Of a stretch of 64,000 nucleotides of DNA, positions 47,295-56,579 are shown one piece after another. The DNA lies in assembly GCA_023954715.1 (NCBI GenBank), contig JAGSHD010000016.1, positions 53,034 through 117,033 of the forward strand, written 5' to 3'. The position numbers and the translations under genes are program-made. This stretch comes from Candidatus Cloacimonadota bacterium. Lineage in GTDB: Bacteria > Muiribacteriota > UBA6191. The notes under the pieces are model-generated. The model was not told the DNA's origin. It worked only from the letters and a program-made list of their open reading frames with translations, and searched no databases. Position 1 is the first letter of the stretch; each line of letters starts with the position of its first letter.

Positions 47295-48053
47295 ATGAGT
47301 ATAGATCCATTAATCACTGTGATTACTGTAAGTTATAACTCAGAGTCAACCATGGCTGATAATATACAATCAGTTTTAAATCAAAGCTACTCAAACATAG
47401 AGCATCTTATTATTGATGGTGGTTCAAGTGATAAAACTAGAGATATCGTAGTATCCAACAACCCAAAAGCTAGGTTTTTGAGTGAAAGAGATAATGGTAT
47501 CTATGATGCCATGAATAAAGGAATTCGGCTAGCAAAAGGCGATTACATTGCCATATTAAACTCAGACGATTTATATTTTGATGAAACGATTATAAAGAAA
47601 GTAATGGATTGTTTTATTGAGCATAGTGTAGACGTAGTTTACGGAGATATGCAGTTTGTAGACCCTGTTGACTCTAGCAAAGTACAATCAACTTGGAGAG
47701 CTATACCTTATTATTCTAAGTTGTTTAAAAACAGTGAGCATCCGGCTCATCCCAGTTTTTTTGTAAAAAAATCATGTTACGCGCGTTTTGGAGACTTTAA
47801 GTTAGACTTTGGACATACAGCAGATTTTGAGTTTATGATGCGACTTTTAGCCAAAGAAAAGTGTACATCTTATGTATTACCTGAACCATTGGTGAAAATG
47901 CGTTTAGGTGGTGCTAGTGATGGTTCTTTTAAGGTTTTACTAAAAAATATTTACAACTCTTATCGAGCTTTTAAAGTAAATGATCAAAGTATTACTCCTT
48001 TATATTTTATCTTACGGGTCTGGATCAAGTTGAAAAAGGTTATTGTAAAATAG
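47295..48053 (+). CDS. WcaA-like family 2 glycosyltransferase
   Basis: A 252-residue GT2. ITVITVSYNSESTMADNIQS, IDGGSSDKTRDIV, NGIYDAMNKGIRLAKGDYI and LNSDDLYF form a complete core typical of short colanic-type GT2 enzymes. The alternatives GTG 47292 and ATG 47295 differ by one codon; I use the ATG. AsnB-3 begins 2 bases after its stop. Confidence 0.88.
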   Translation: MSIDPLITVITVSYNSESTMADNIQSVLNQSYSNIEHLIIDGGSSDKTRDIVVSNNPKARFLSERDNGIYDAMNKGIRLAKGDYIAILNSDDLYFDETIIKKVMDCFIEHSVDVVYGDMQFVDPVDSSKVQSTWRAIPYYSKLFKNSEHPAHPSFFVKKSCYARFGDFKLDFGHTADFEFMMRLLAKEKCTSYVLPEPLVKMRLGGASDGSFKVLLKNIYNSYRAFKVNDQSITPLYFILRVWIKLKKVIVK

Positions 48054-48054
48054 T

Positions 48055-50004
48055 ATGTGTGGAATAACAGGGTTTATAGACTTCAAGGCTCAGCTAGGCA
48101 ATGGTATTGAAAGCATCTTAAAAAACATGACGGATGCGATAGTTCATAGGGGCCCGGATGCTGATGGACACTTTATTTGTCCGCAACAGAGAGTAGCTTT
48201 AGGTCACCGAAGACTTTCAATACTGGATCTTAGTGAAGCGGGCGCACAGCCAATGATTTCCCAATCGGGTCGTTATGTGATTGTTTTCAATGGTGAAATA
48301 TATAACTTCAAAGACTTAAAGCTAGAGTTAGAAACGATTGCTCCTATGCGATGGCGTGGTCATTCTGATACTGAAGTTTTATTAAAATGTATCGAACAAT
48401 ATGGTTTTGAGAGTACATTGTCTAAGTTGAATGGAATGTTTTCTATCGCCCTTTATGACCAAAAGTGTCAGGACTTATACTTTGCTCGTGATCGTGCCGG
48501 CGAAAAACCATTGTACTATGGACAACAAGGTGACTTCTTTTTCTTTGGCTCTGAGCTGAAGCCATTTTTACATCATCCCAACTTTAAAAAAGATATCGAT
48601 CGTGATTCTCTTGCTTCTTTTTTACGATACAATTATGTACCAACACCCACTTCTATTTATAAAGGAATATCAAAATTATCTCCTGGATCCTATCTTAAAG
48701 TATCGTTGAATGATCAATCAATCGACCAACAGTTCTACTGGAACCCTCAAGAGACTAAAAAAAAGACTTCAATGTATTCTGGAAGTGAAACTGATGCAAA
48801 AGATGATTTAAATAAACTGCTGTTAGATGCAGTCAAAATCAGAATGGAGTCTGATGTTCCTTTAGGGGCATTTTTGTCAGGTGGGGTAGACTCTTCTTTG
48901 ATTGTCGCTCTAATGCAATCGCAAAGTTCAAAAAAGGTGAAAACATTTACTATTGGCTTTGAAGAAGACCAATACAATGAAGCTAGTTTCGCTCAAGATG
49001 TAGCCAGTCATTTAGATACCGATCATTTAGAAATGTATGTATCACCAAAAGATACCTTAGATGTGATTCCGAGTTTGGCTAGATATTGGGATGAACCTTT
49101 TGCCGATTCTTCTCAAATACCAACTTTTTTAGTATCAAAAATAGCAAAGCAAAAGGTCACAGTTTGTCTGTCAGGAGATGGAGGAGACGAGCTTTTTTCT
49201 GGTTATGATCGATATTTTTGGTCTGAGAACATCTGGGCAAAAATAAATAAGTTTCCTAAATCTTTTAGAAAAGTATCGGGATCGATTTTACAAAAACTTG
49301 ACCCTCAAACTTTAGATTATCTATTTTCATTGTTGAGTCCGATGCTTCCTAAAAAACTACGATTCACCAACTTTTCAGGCAAGATAGCTAAATTAGCTCC
49401 CGCTTTAAGTAGTGAGTCCATAATCATGCTATACCATACTCTTTTGTGTCATTGGCATCAGCCGTCTGATGTAGTTATAGGAGCAAGCAATGGTTTAAAT
49501 ATCGCTGAAAGACTTCATGGTAGTGGGTTTAAAGAAGATATTATCGAATGGAATATGTTTTGTGACTTTAATAATTATCTACCAGATGATATTTTAACAA
49601 AAGTAGACCGTGCATCAATGGCTGTTAGTTTAGAGGGACGAATTCCTTTACTAGATCATAGAGTCATTGAGTTTTCATGGTCTTTACCTCGTAAGTTTCG
49701 TAGTGTAAATGGGCAAGGGAAAAAGATTTTGAGAGATGTATTGTTTGATTATGTGCCCCAAAGTTTAATTGATCGACCTAAAAAAGGATTTGGTGTACCA
49801 ATCGATATGTGGCTAAAAGGACCATTAAAAGGCTGGGCCTGTGACTTATTATCTAAAGATAGATTAAGTAGGGATGGTTTTTTTAAACCAGAGCCTATTA
49901 TAAAAAAATTAAATGATCATATAAACGGAAATGGCGCTTGGCACTATCATTTATGGGACATCTTAATGTTTCAAATGTGGCTTGATGAGCAAAAAAGAGT
50001 ATAA
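48055..50004 (+). CDS. Asparagine synthetase-like amidotransferase (AsnB paralogue 3)
   Basis: A 649-residue amidotransferase, the most canonical of the three. Cys2 in MCGITGF, HRGPDADGHF, GHRRLSILDLSEAG and FNGEIYNFKDL form the glutaminase. LSGGVDSSLIVALM is the PP-loop, with SGDGGDELFSGYDRYFW downstream and VDRASMAVSLEGRIPLLDHR near the end. Relatives in polysaccharide loci amidate uronic acids. It is followed by a GT4 with almost no spacing. Confidence 0.88.
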   Translation: MCGITGFIDFKAQLGNGIESILKNMTDAIVHRGPDADGHFICPQQRVALGHRRLSILDLSEAGAQPMISQSGRYVIVFNGEIYNFKDLKLELETIAPMRWRGHSDTEVLLKCIEQYGFESTLSKLNGMFSIALYDQKCQDLYFARDRAGEKPLYYGQQGDFFFFGSELKPFLHHPNFKKDIDRDSLASFLRYNYVPTPTSIYKGISKLSPGSYLKVSLNDQSIDQQFYWNPQETKKKTSMYSGSETDAKDDLNKLLLDAVKIRMESDVPLGAFLSGGVDSSLIVALMQSQSSKKVKTFTIGFEEDQYNEASFAQDVASHLDTDHLEMYVSPKDTLDVIPSLARYWDEPFADSSQIPTFLVSKIAKQKVTVCLSGDGGDELFSGYDRYFWSENIWAKINKFPKSFRKVSGSILQKLDPQTLDYLFSLLSPMLPKKLRFTNFSGKIAKLAPALSSESIIMLYHTLLCHWHQPSDVVIGASNGLNIAERLHGSGFKEDIIEWNMFCDFNNYLPDDILTKVDRASMAVSLEGRIPLLDHRVIEFSWSLPRKFRSVNGQGKKILRDVLFDYVPQSLIDRPKKGFGVPIDMWLKGPLKGWACDLLSKDRLSRDGFFKPEPIIKKLNDHINGNGAWHYHLWDILMFQMWLDEQKRV

Positions 50005-50005
50005 A

Positions 50006-51163
50006 ATGGATGTAGTACGTATTATAGCCAGATTAAATGTAGGCGGGCCAGCAAAACATGTGGCTTGGTTGAGTAGTGGACTTCAAAAAAAGTCTTGGAC
50101 TCATAAATTGTTACATGGAGTCATTGATGGCGATGAAGATGATCTATCTACTTTTAGTAAAAATCTGTCCGTTGATTGTGTGCAAATTGACTCCTTAGAA
50201 AAAAATATTTCTTTTAAGGATATAAAAGCATTTATCGATATATTTTTACTCCTTTTAAAGCATAGTCCAAAGGTACTTCATACGCATACTTCAAAAGCTG
50301 GTTTTTTAGGACGAGCAGCAGGATTGGTGTTAAATGTTTTGCGCCCATGGAGTAAAATGAAGATTGTTCATACCTTTCATGGACACACCTTTCATGGATA
50401 TTTTTCTCTAAGCAAAGAAAGATTGTTTTTGAATATCGAAAAGTTTTTGGCCAAGTTTGCAAGTCATGCTATTGTCACTATTTCTAAGCAACAGCAACAA
50501 GAGATTCGTGATCAGTTTAAAGTAGGGCATCCTTCAAAACATCATCTAATATCATTAGGCATCGATACAGATTTTGCTAATAGACTAGATAAAACTGCCC
50601 TAAAGCAGCGATTAAATATACCAGACGATTCAAAAGTTTTTGGGATTGTAGGACGAATCGCACCCATTAAAAACCATAGGCTATTTATCGAGTCTGTGGC
50701 TGAGTTTCACAAGATAAATGATCAAAATATTAGCTTTGTTATCGTAGGGGGTTGTTCTGATCAAGATATGGCCTTGTTAAAAGATTACAGTCAAAGTTTG
50801 GGTGTAAATTCAATCATATTTGCTGGTAATGTTAAAACCCCAGAAGAGATTTATGGAGCATTGGACTACTTGGTTTTGACCTCAAAAAACGAGGGCACAC
50901 CTGTATCTATCCTAGAGGCTTTTGCAAGTAAAATCCCAGTAGCATCTACATCTGTTGGAGGAGTAATCGATATCGTTGGTAGCAATAACGATCGAGGGCT
51001 GTTATGTGATCAAAATGCTAAAGAGTTAGCTAGTTTATACCATCATCTCTTAACTGAGGATAACTCAACGAGGGTGGATAAGGCACATCAATTCGTACAC
51101 GAAAACTACTCAATAGATAACTTAGTGAATAAGATGGATGACTTGTATAAATCTTTGACTTGA
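50006..51163 (+). CDS. Family 4 glycosyltransferase
   Basis: A 385-residue GT-B enzyme. The ATG at 50006 gives the canonical N-terminus MDVVRIIARLNVGGPAKHVA; longer starts at 49982 or 49985 would overlap AsnB-3. HTFHGHTFHGYF, FGIVGRIAPIKNHRLF and EGTPVSILEAFASKIPVAST are diagnostic donor-domain motifs. Last gene of the long plus-strand run; it converges with the WecA-like gene four bases further on. Confidence 0.9.
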   Translation: MDVVRIIARLNVGGPAKHVAWLSSGLQKKSWTHKLLHGVIDGDEDDLSTFSKNLSVDCVQIDSLEKNISFKDIKAFIDIFLLLLKHSPKVLHTHTSKAGFLGRAAGLVLNVLRPWSKMKIVHTFHGHTFHGYFSLSKERLFLNIEKFLAKFASHAIVTISKQQQQEIRDQFKVGHPSKHHLISLGIDTDFANRLDKTALKQRLNIPDDSKVFGIVGRIAPIKNHRLFIESVAEFHKINDQNISFVIVGGCSDQDMALLKDYSQSLGVNSIIFAGNVKTPEEIYGALDYLVLTSKNEGTPVSILEAFASKIPVASTSVGGVIDIVGSNNDRGLLCDQNAKELASLYHHLLTEDNSTRVDKAHQFVHENYSIDNLVNKMDDLYKSLT

Positions 51164-51167
51164 ATTG

Positions 51168-52226
51168 TTAAGCAGATAGAGATTGATCTTTTACTGGTTC
51201 AACTTCATTAGTCTTAGTTTGATCACCATATTTTTTTGGCCATACCAGATGATTTGTTTTAACGGTAATATAACAAAGATAAACTACTGCTCCACCTACC
51301 ATTGGATAGAGCATTTTCCAGTGACCTGACTTCACAATTAAATATGTACCTATTTGATAAGAGTAAAGCAGGGCAATTGTTAAGCGATCACTTCCATACA
51401 TATAGGATAATCTATGTGTGATGTGGCCTTTATCACCTTTTGATATAGGGTAGCCATTTAAGTAGCGATTAATGCTGACAAAGGTAGTATCTAAAATAGG
51501 TACTAATACAAGCATGGCTGGCAATAGTAGTCCCGAAGGGATATTAAATATTGTGTGGTAGACTTCAGTTGGCCTTGTTTGAGAGTAACTTAACAAGAGC
51601 ATTGAAATATACGATCCTAAAAAGAGGCTACCAGAGTCGCCCATAAAAATTTGTGCTGGATTAAAATTAAATAACAAAAACCCACCTAAACAAGCGCCTA
51701 AAATCATAGATAGAGTAGCAAGCTCTGGGTGACTTTCAAGAGTCAAAAGGCTTAAGGTTACAACAGATATAAGACAAAGCCCCGGAGAGGCCCCATCCAT
51801 GTTATCCATTAAGTTGACCGCATTATTAATCCCTATAATCCAAAACACTGTGACAGCGGCATTGATCAGGTTTGAGTCAGAAAACTGAAAACTAACTCCT
51901 GCAAAAATAGCAATAACACAAACAAAAAACTGAAATAATAGTTTTGGTTTGGGCATTAGAGTGTGAATGTCATCAAAAAGACCAACTAACATCATTAATG
52001 AAGACATTGTTAATATGATGGCCTCTTGATTACTTAGATCAGCACCACGAATAAAGAAAACACTAATGATAAAGGAGAGCCATATACCAACTCCACCATG
52101 TAGTGAAACGATATTTGTACTCCATCGATCACTTTGTGGTCGATAAACCCAGTCGTACTTTTTAGTTATTTTTATTAAATAATAAGTAACCAAAATGCTT
52201 AAAACAAACGGCCCTAAAAAAATCAC
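51168..52226 (-). CDS. Undecaprenyl-phosphate N-acetylhexosamine-1-phosphate transferase (WecA/MraY family)
   Basis: A 352-residue integral membrane enzyme with about ten helices. It moves HexNAc-1-phosphate onto undecaprenyl phosphate to start glycan synthesis. Catalytic Asp motifs are visible: FDDIHTLMPKPKL, NAVNLMDNMDGASPG, FMGDSGSLFLGS and the HITHRLSYMYG segment (HxxH-type). The stop of the epimerase gene upstream overlaps its start by 4 bases. It is the second initiating transferase in the window, beside the WbaP-like one. Confidence 0.9.
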   Translation of the reverse strand: MIFLGPFVLSILVTYYLIKITKKYDWVYRPQSDRWSTNIVSLHGGVGIWLSFIISVFFIRGADLSNQEAIILTMSSLMMLVGLFDDIHTLMPKPKLLFQFFVCVIAIFAGVSFQFSDSNLINAAVTVFWIIGINNAVNLMDNMDGASPGLCLISVVTLSLLTLESHPELATLSMILGACLGGFLLFNFNPAQIFMGDSGSLFLGSYISMLLLSYSQTRPTEVYHTIFNIPSGLLLPAMLVLVPILDTTFVSINRYLNGYPISKGDKGHITHRLSYMYGSDRLTIALLYSYQIGTYLIVKSGHWKMLYPMVGGAVVYLCYITVKTNHLVWPKKYGDQTKTNEVEPVKDQSLSA

Positions 52227-53209
52227 TTAGCGTTGGTCCTAAACTTTTCAATAATATCCTCTAGAATTTCATCTAAGAGTATTTGTGGTCTCATCCCGAT
52301 TAATGAGTGCAATTTGTCAGTACAAGGAACTCGTCTAGGCATATCTTCAAAATCTTTTGAATAAACCTTTTCGTAAGGGATCATAGTCAACTTTGAAGTT
52401 GAGTTCGATTTTTCAATGATTTTTTCAGCGAGAGTCTTCATTGATACTTCTTCTACTCCACCGATGTTGACAACTTCACCAACGGCTTCAGGGCATTTCA
52501 TTAGTTTAATAATGCAATCACAGACTTCATTTACATGAGTAAAGGTACGAGTTTGGCTTCCGTCACCATGAACAGTGATATCTTCGTCTCTAAGTGCTTG
52601 TTGGATAAATCGTGGGATCACCATCCCGTATTCACCGGTTTGCTTTGGCCCTACTGTATTAAAAAAACGAACAATAACAGTGGGTAGTTTAGTAGTACGA
52701 TGATAGGCTAAAGCGGTAAATTCATCCATTAACTTAGATGCTGCGTAGCTCCATCGTGCCTTACCACTGTTACCAAAAGTAATATCGTCAGTCTCTTCAA
52801 GAGGGGCTTTACTTTGTTTACCGTATACTTCAGAAGTAGAAGCGATTAAAACCTTTTTTCTAAATTTATTACAAAGGTTTAGAACAATCTCTGTACCCAT
52901 GATGTTTGTCGTAATCGAAGATAATGGATTATCTAAGATAAATTTAACACCTACAGCTGCAGCTAAATGGATCACCATTCCACAAGTACCGACAAGCTCT
53001 AACATGACCTCTTCATTAAAAATGGTGTCGATCGTCACATGAAAACGGTCTTTAAATTTGGCATCTTCTTGCAAATGTCGAATATTTTTTAAAGATCCTG
53101 TTGATAAATTATCAATGATGTGGACTTCGTGACCTAAATTAAGATACTTTTCGGCTAAGTTGGATCCAATAAATCCTGCTCCACCGGTGATTAATACTCT
53201 ATCAAGCAA
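52223..53209 (-). CDS. NAD-dependent nucleotide-sugar epimerase (GalE/UXS-like)
   Basis: Extended SDR of 328 residues with VLITGGAGFIGSNLAEKYL, IIDNLSTGSLKNI, TSEVYGKQSKAPLEE and the active site YAASKLMDEF. NAD-bound epimerases and UDP-glucuronate decarboxylases share this layout, so I leave the reaction open; supply of UDP-GalNAc or a related sugar for the neighbouring WecA-like enzyme is plausible. I place the start at TTG 53209, six bases after GGAG; another in-frame TTG at 53221 lacks a site. Confidence 0.78.
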   Translation of the reverse strand: MLDRVLITGGAGFIGSNLAEKYLNLGHEVHIIDNLSTGSLKNIRHLQEDAKFKDRFHVTIDTIFNEEVMLELVGTCGMVIHLAAAVGVKFILDNPLSSITTNIMGTEIVLNLCNKFRKKVLIASTSEVYGKQSKAPLEETDDITFGNSGKARWSYAASKLMDEFTALAYHRTTKLPTVIVRFFNTVGPKQTGEYGMVIPRFIQQALRDEDITVHGDGSQTRTFTHVNEVCDCIIKLMKCPEAVGEVVNIGGVEEVSMKTLAEKIIEKSNSTSKLTMIPYEKVYSKDFEDMPRRVPCTDKLHSLIGMRPQILLDEILEDIIEKFRTNAK

Positions 53210-53583
53210 GGCAATCTCCAAGGTTATTTATAATATGTTAAAAAAGTAGTTTAACATTTTAACAAAAAAACAAACAATGTAAATATTTATAAATTATAGA
53301 TCATAATAATTTAAACTTTGTACACAAGGTTGAGCTATGTAAATAAAGTTTTGAATGAATTTAGTCGAAATCTTAAGTTATATATCCACCCAGAATTGAT
53401 TTTCTCGTTGTACGGACAACCAAAGAGCTTGGTAAGCTTATCAAAAGTACGTTTTGAACTGAATGGTTGAGTACCCAAAAGATGATTTTCAAGTGCAATT
53501 TGGGTATAACTATTAAACACTACAAACTAGATTAGGGGCTTGAAATTAATAAATTCATTGGGATCTTATTTTGCTTATGTGGC
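53210..53583. other. Divergent 374-base intergenic region
   Basis: AT-rich promoter region for the minus-strand epimerase/WecA pair and the plus-strand ligase-like gene. It contains small inverted repeats such as TTATAAATTATA-type runs near 53290, and short open frames on both strands (for example a 61-codon one at 53335-53520, minus). I see no RBS or family signal for these, so I do not annotate them as genes. The last 40 bases may be translated as an extension of the ligase-like gene. Confidence 0.55.
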
Positions 53584-54738
53584 ATGTCGTTTCTAGTATC
53601 AAAAGCGATTTTTAATACAAGTTTGATTATCTTGATGCTTCTATCAATTTTTGAGAGTCTAAAAATAACTCAAAGAGATTTATTCAAAGAGTTTTTGAGT
53701 AATAATAAATGGCTGTTTGCTTGTACATCTGCTTATAGTTTAGTGGGTTTATTTAGTTATTTTCAAAGCCAGGATATTGCTATGTTTAAAGATCACGCTC
53801 TTTTGACTGCCCATTGGATTTTGATCATCCCATTTTTATTTCAGGTTCATAACAGAGGGTATAGCGAAAAACTCGTTCATTGTATGATGGTCGGAGTAAT
53901 ATTTACTGGAATTTTAGGTTTAGTTTATTTAGCAGGGTTTACAGAGTATTTAGGTGCTTGGGCTAAAACAAGCCGTTATGCTCCAACGAGCTCTGGTGTA
54001 ATTATGAGTGGAAATCTCTGCTCTTTATTTTTTACTTTATCCTTATTGCTTTACATGAAAAAAAGGCAGAAGTTTTACATTGCTGTGTGTATCTTCTCTT
54101 TGATAGCCACTATTGTTTCGGGTACAAAAACAGCCATTATTGTTTTGGCTTTGAGTGTGGCATTTTTATTTTATGATCAAAAGTGGTTTAAAGATAAAAG
54201 GCTTATTTTTGTTTTAGTAATGATTTTACCATTTTTATTTTTTGGTAAAGGTAAAGAGTTGACCCAACGATTTTCTCAGGATTTTAGTAGTTTAGCAAAT
54301 AAAAATCTGTTAGATGACTCTAAGCCTTTAAGCTCCTTAACTTACCGTTTCTATACATGTGATGTGGCTTGGAAAATTTTCAAGGAAAATCCTATTTTTG
54401 GTACAGGACTTGGAGATTTTTTCATAGAAAAAGAAAAGTATATTAACCGAGGTGAGTTAAGAGATGACTTTAGACATACACTAGATGCTCACAATGAATA
54501 TTTAGAAGCTTTAGCAACACTCGGGATCCTAGGTTTTGTATTACTTTTAAGCATTTACGGATCAGCTATTACCAATAGACCAAATATCTATGTGGTATTG
54601 ATTGTATGCTCGTATTTGGTATTTGGTCTGACTACTCCTGTTTTAAAAAATAAGTGGGGATTGTTGACCTTTATGTTTTTATTGAATCACTTTGGGGTAA
54701 ATCCATCAAAAAAAGAGTTTGATTTAGACCAAGTTTAG
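53584..54738 (+). CDS. O-antigen ligase-like (Wzy_C) membrane protein
   Basis: A 384-residue polytopic protein with about ten helices. The conserved ligase-type loop is seen around GTGLGDFFIEKEKYI and the following HTLDAHNEYLEALATLGILG, matching the H-N-x-x-L-E pattern of WaaL/Wzy_C proteins that join glycans to lipid A core or polymerise repeats. The ATG at 53584 has no clear RBS. In the same frame an AGGGG at 53534-53538 precedes an ATT at 53545, which would add a 13-residue hydrophobic start. It converges on the DegT gene with a 4-base overlap. Confidence 0.8.
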   Translation: MSFLVSKAIFNTSLIILMLLSIFESLKITQRDLFKEFLSNNKWLFACTSAYSLVGLFSYFQSQDIAMFKDHALLTAHWILIIPFLFQVHNRGYSEKLVHCMMVGVIFTGILGLVYLAGFTEYLGAWAKTSRYAPTSSGVIMSGNLCSLFFTLSLLLYMKKRQKFYIAVCIFSLIATIVSGTKTAIIVLALSVAFLFYDQKWFKDKRLIFVLVMILPFLFFGKGKELTQRFSQDFSSLANKNLLDDSKPLSSLTYRFYTCDVAWKIFKENPIFGTGLGDFFIEKEKYINRGELRDDFRHTLDAHNEYLEALATLGILGFVLLLSIYGSAITNRPNIYVVLIVCSYLVFGLTTPVLKNKWGLLTFMFLLNHFGVNPSKKEFDLDQV

Positions 54739-55898
54739 GAGCAAAGCTCTTGCACTGACTCTATTATATAGCTAATTTCATCATCAGTCATTTTAGTATA
54801 TATAGGTAAGCTAATTAAGGACTGAAATGATCTCATAGCTGTTGGAAACAAGTCCTCAGATAAATGATATGTCTCTTTATAGTAAGTAAGTAAATGTAGT
54901 GGTATGAAATGTAAGGATGTTCCGATACCTTTTTTATTGAGTGCATCTACAATAGAATCTCTTTTTGAGCTATCATTAACGCGAATTAGATATAGATGCC
55001 ATGCATGTTGATCATCTAGCCGCTTTTGCATAGGCAGCTGTAGATCTAAATTTTTAAATGCTTCATTGTACTGGTTTGCTATCTTAGATCGTTTAGCGTA
55101 AAAAGACTGTGCTTTTTTTAGTTGTACTCGACCGATAGAAGAGCAAAGGTCAGATAAGTTGTATTTAAATCCTAAAACGTCAACATCATATGGAAGGTGG
55201 CCTTTGCTAGAAGTATATCGATCCCAGACCTCTTTAGAAATCCCGTGTAGTCTTAACTTTTTGATCAAGTCGATATGAGATTGATCTTTGGCAATGAGCA
55301 TTCCACCTTCACCCGTAGTGATCGTTTTGGTGGCATAAAAAGAGTAGACCGTAAAATCGGAGTCTAAGCTACCGATCAATTTATCTTTATATTTACATGG
55401 AAAAGCATGGGCAGCATCTTCAATAACAAATAAATTATGGTTATGCGCGATAGTAATAATAGGGTCCATATCACAAGCTTGCCCAGCTATATGCACAGGC
55501 ATGATTGCCTTTAATTTACTAATATCATGATTTTTTAGGTAAATCTCTAAGGCTTCTATTGAAAGATTCATAGAGTCATAATCAATATCAATAAATATAG
55601 GATCAGCATCAAAGTAACGTATGACTTCAGCTGTTGCTACAAAAGTATTTACTGGTACAAGTACTTGATCCCCAGCCTGTAAATTAATAGCTCGAAGTGC
55701 AAGGTGTAGGCCAGCAGTTGCAGAAGAAACAGCAAGGCATTCATTTACACCAATAAATTGGGCAAACTCTTTTTCAAAGGCTTTTGTAACAGGTCCAGTA
55801 GTGAGCCATCCAGATCTCATGGATTGACAAACAGCCTCAATTTCTTCATCCCCGATGTCTGGTAAAGCAAACGGTATAAACTTGGGGGCTTCACTCAC
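54735..55898 (-). CDS. DegT/DnrJ/EryC1 nucleotide-sugar aminotransferase (ArnB/PseC-like)
   Basis: A 387-residue PLP aminotransferase. Lys191 in FYATKTITTGEGG binds PLP. SGWLTTGPVTKAFEKEFAQF, SSATAGLHLALRA and VPVNTFVATAEVI are typical of ArnB and UDP-4-amino-4-deoxy sugar enzymes. It overlaps udk by 4 bases and thus shares its transcript, which is a mixed arrangement. It is the third DegT-type enzyme in the window, besides WbpE and the one at 25043. Confidence 0.88.
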   Translation of the reverse strand: MSEAPKFIPFALPDIGDEEIEAVCQSMRSGWLTTGPVTKAFEKEFAQFIGVNECLAVSSATAGLHLALRAINLQAGDQVLVPVNTFVATAEVIRYFDADPIFIDIDYDSMNLSIEALEIYLKNHDISKLKAIMPVHIAGQACDMDPIITIAHNHNLFVIEDAAHAFPCKYKDKLIGSLDSDFTVYSFYATKTITTGEGGMLIAKDQSHIDLIKKLRLHGISKEVWDRYTSSKGHLPYDVDVLGFKYNLSDLCSSIGRVQLKKAQSFYAKRSKIANQYNEAFKNLDLQLPMQKRLDDQHAWHLYLIRVNDSSKRDSIVDALNKKGIGTSLHFIPLHLLTYYKETYHLSEDLFPTAMRSFQSLISLPIYTKMTDDEISYIIESVQELCS

Positions 55899-56551
55899 TC
55901 TAATTCTGCTACTTTTGATTCTTTATGGAATTCATCGATTAAAAAACAGATCTTTTGAACAACCATATTAATGGCGATGAGATTACCTCCACCTCTTGGT
56001 ATGATTAAATCAGCCCATACTTTAGTTGGCTCTACAAATCTTTGGTGCATTGGTTTTACTGTATCAAGATATCGAGAGAGCACCTTTTCGAGCTCTCGGC
56101 CTCTTTCTAAGATGTCTCTTTTAAGTCTTCTTATTAATCGTTCATCTGCATCGGTATCTACAAAGATTTTAATATCCATTAGGTTTCTTAACTCTTCTGA
56201 ATGAAAAATAAGAATACCTTCTACAATGATGATCGGAGCAGGAGTAATAGTTACGGTTTGTTTTTCACGTTTGTGACTAGAAAAGCTGTAGATTGGTTGC
56301 TCGATAGCTTGTCCACTAGATAGAATTTTTAACTGCTCAGTTAATAGGTCAGTATCTAAAGAGTTTGGGTGGTCAAAGTTAATCTTAGCTGGGTCTTTTT
56401 CATCATAAGATGAGATATCTTTGTAGTAGGAGTCATGACTAAAAAAGGCAATTTCAGCTGAATCCAATTTACTTAATATTTTTTTTGTGACAGTTGTTTT
56501 TCCAGAAGCAGAGCCGCCAGCAATTCCGATGATGATAGGTTTTGGTTTCAA
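55895..56551 (-). CDS. udk: Uridine kinase
   Basis: Phosphorylates uridine and cytidine in pyrimidine salvage, cytosolic. The P-loop GGSASGKT is at residues 12-19, followed by HDSYYKD and FDHPNSLDT, and IIVEGILIF is the family's second motif. The 218 residues are close to the usual length. It sits between the cytochrome c gene (28 bases upstream) and a DegT aminotransferase. Supply of UMP or CMP for nucleotide sugars is a possible link but not shown. Confidence 0.93.
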   Translation of the reverse strand: MKPKPIIIGIAGGSASGKTTVTKKILSKLDSAEIAFFSHDSYYKDISSYDEKDPAKINFDHPNSLDTDLLTEQLKILSSGQAIEQPIYSFSSHKREKQTVTITPAPIIIVEGILIFHSEELRNLMDIKIFVDTDADERLIRRLKRDILERGRELEKVLSRYLDTVKPMHQRFVEPTKVWADLIIPRGGGNLIAINMVVQKICFLIDEFHKESKVAELE

Positions 56552-56579
56552 AATAGATCCTTAGTGTAATGTACTCCAG

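Noticed and set aside
53335..53520. A 61-codon open frame on the minus strand and a 46-codon frame on the plus strand in the divergent gap
   Set aside because: No RBS, no recognisable family and the two frames overlap each other. The region is better explained as promoter DNA, though a gene remnant cannot be excluded.
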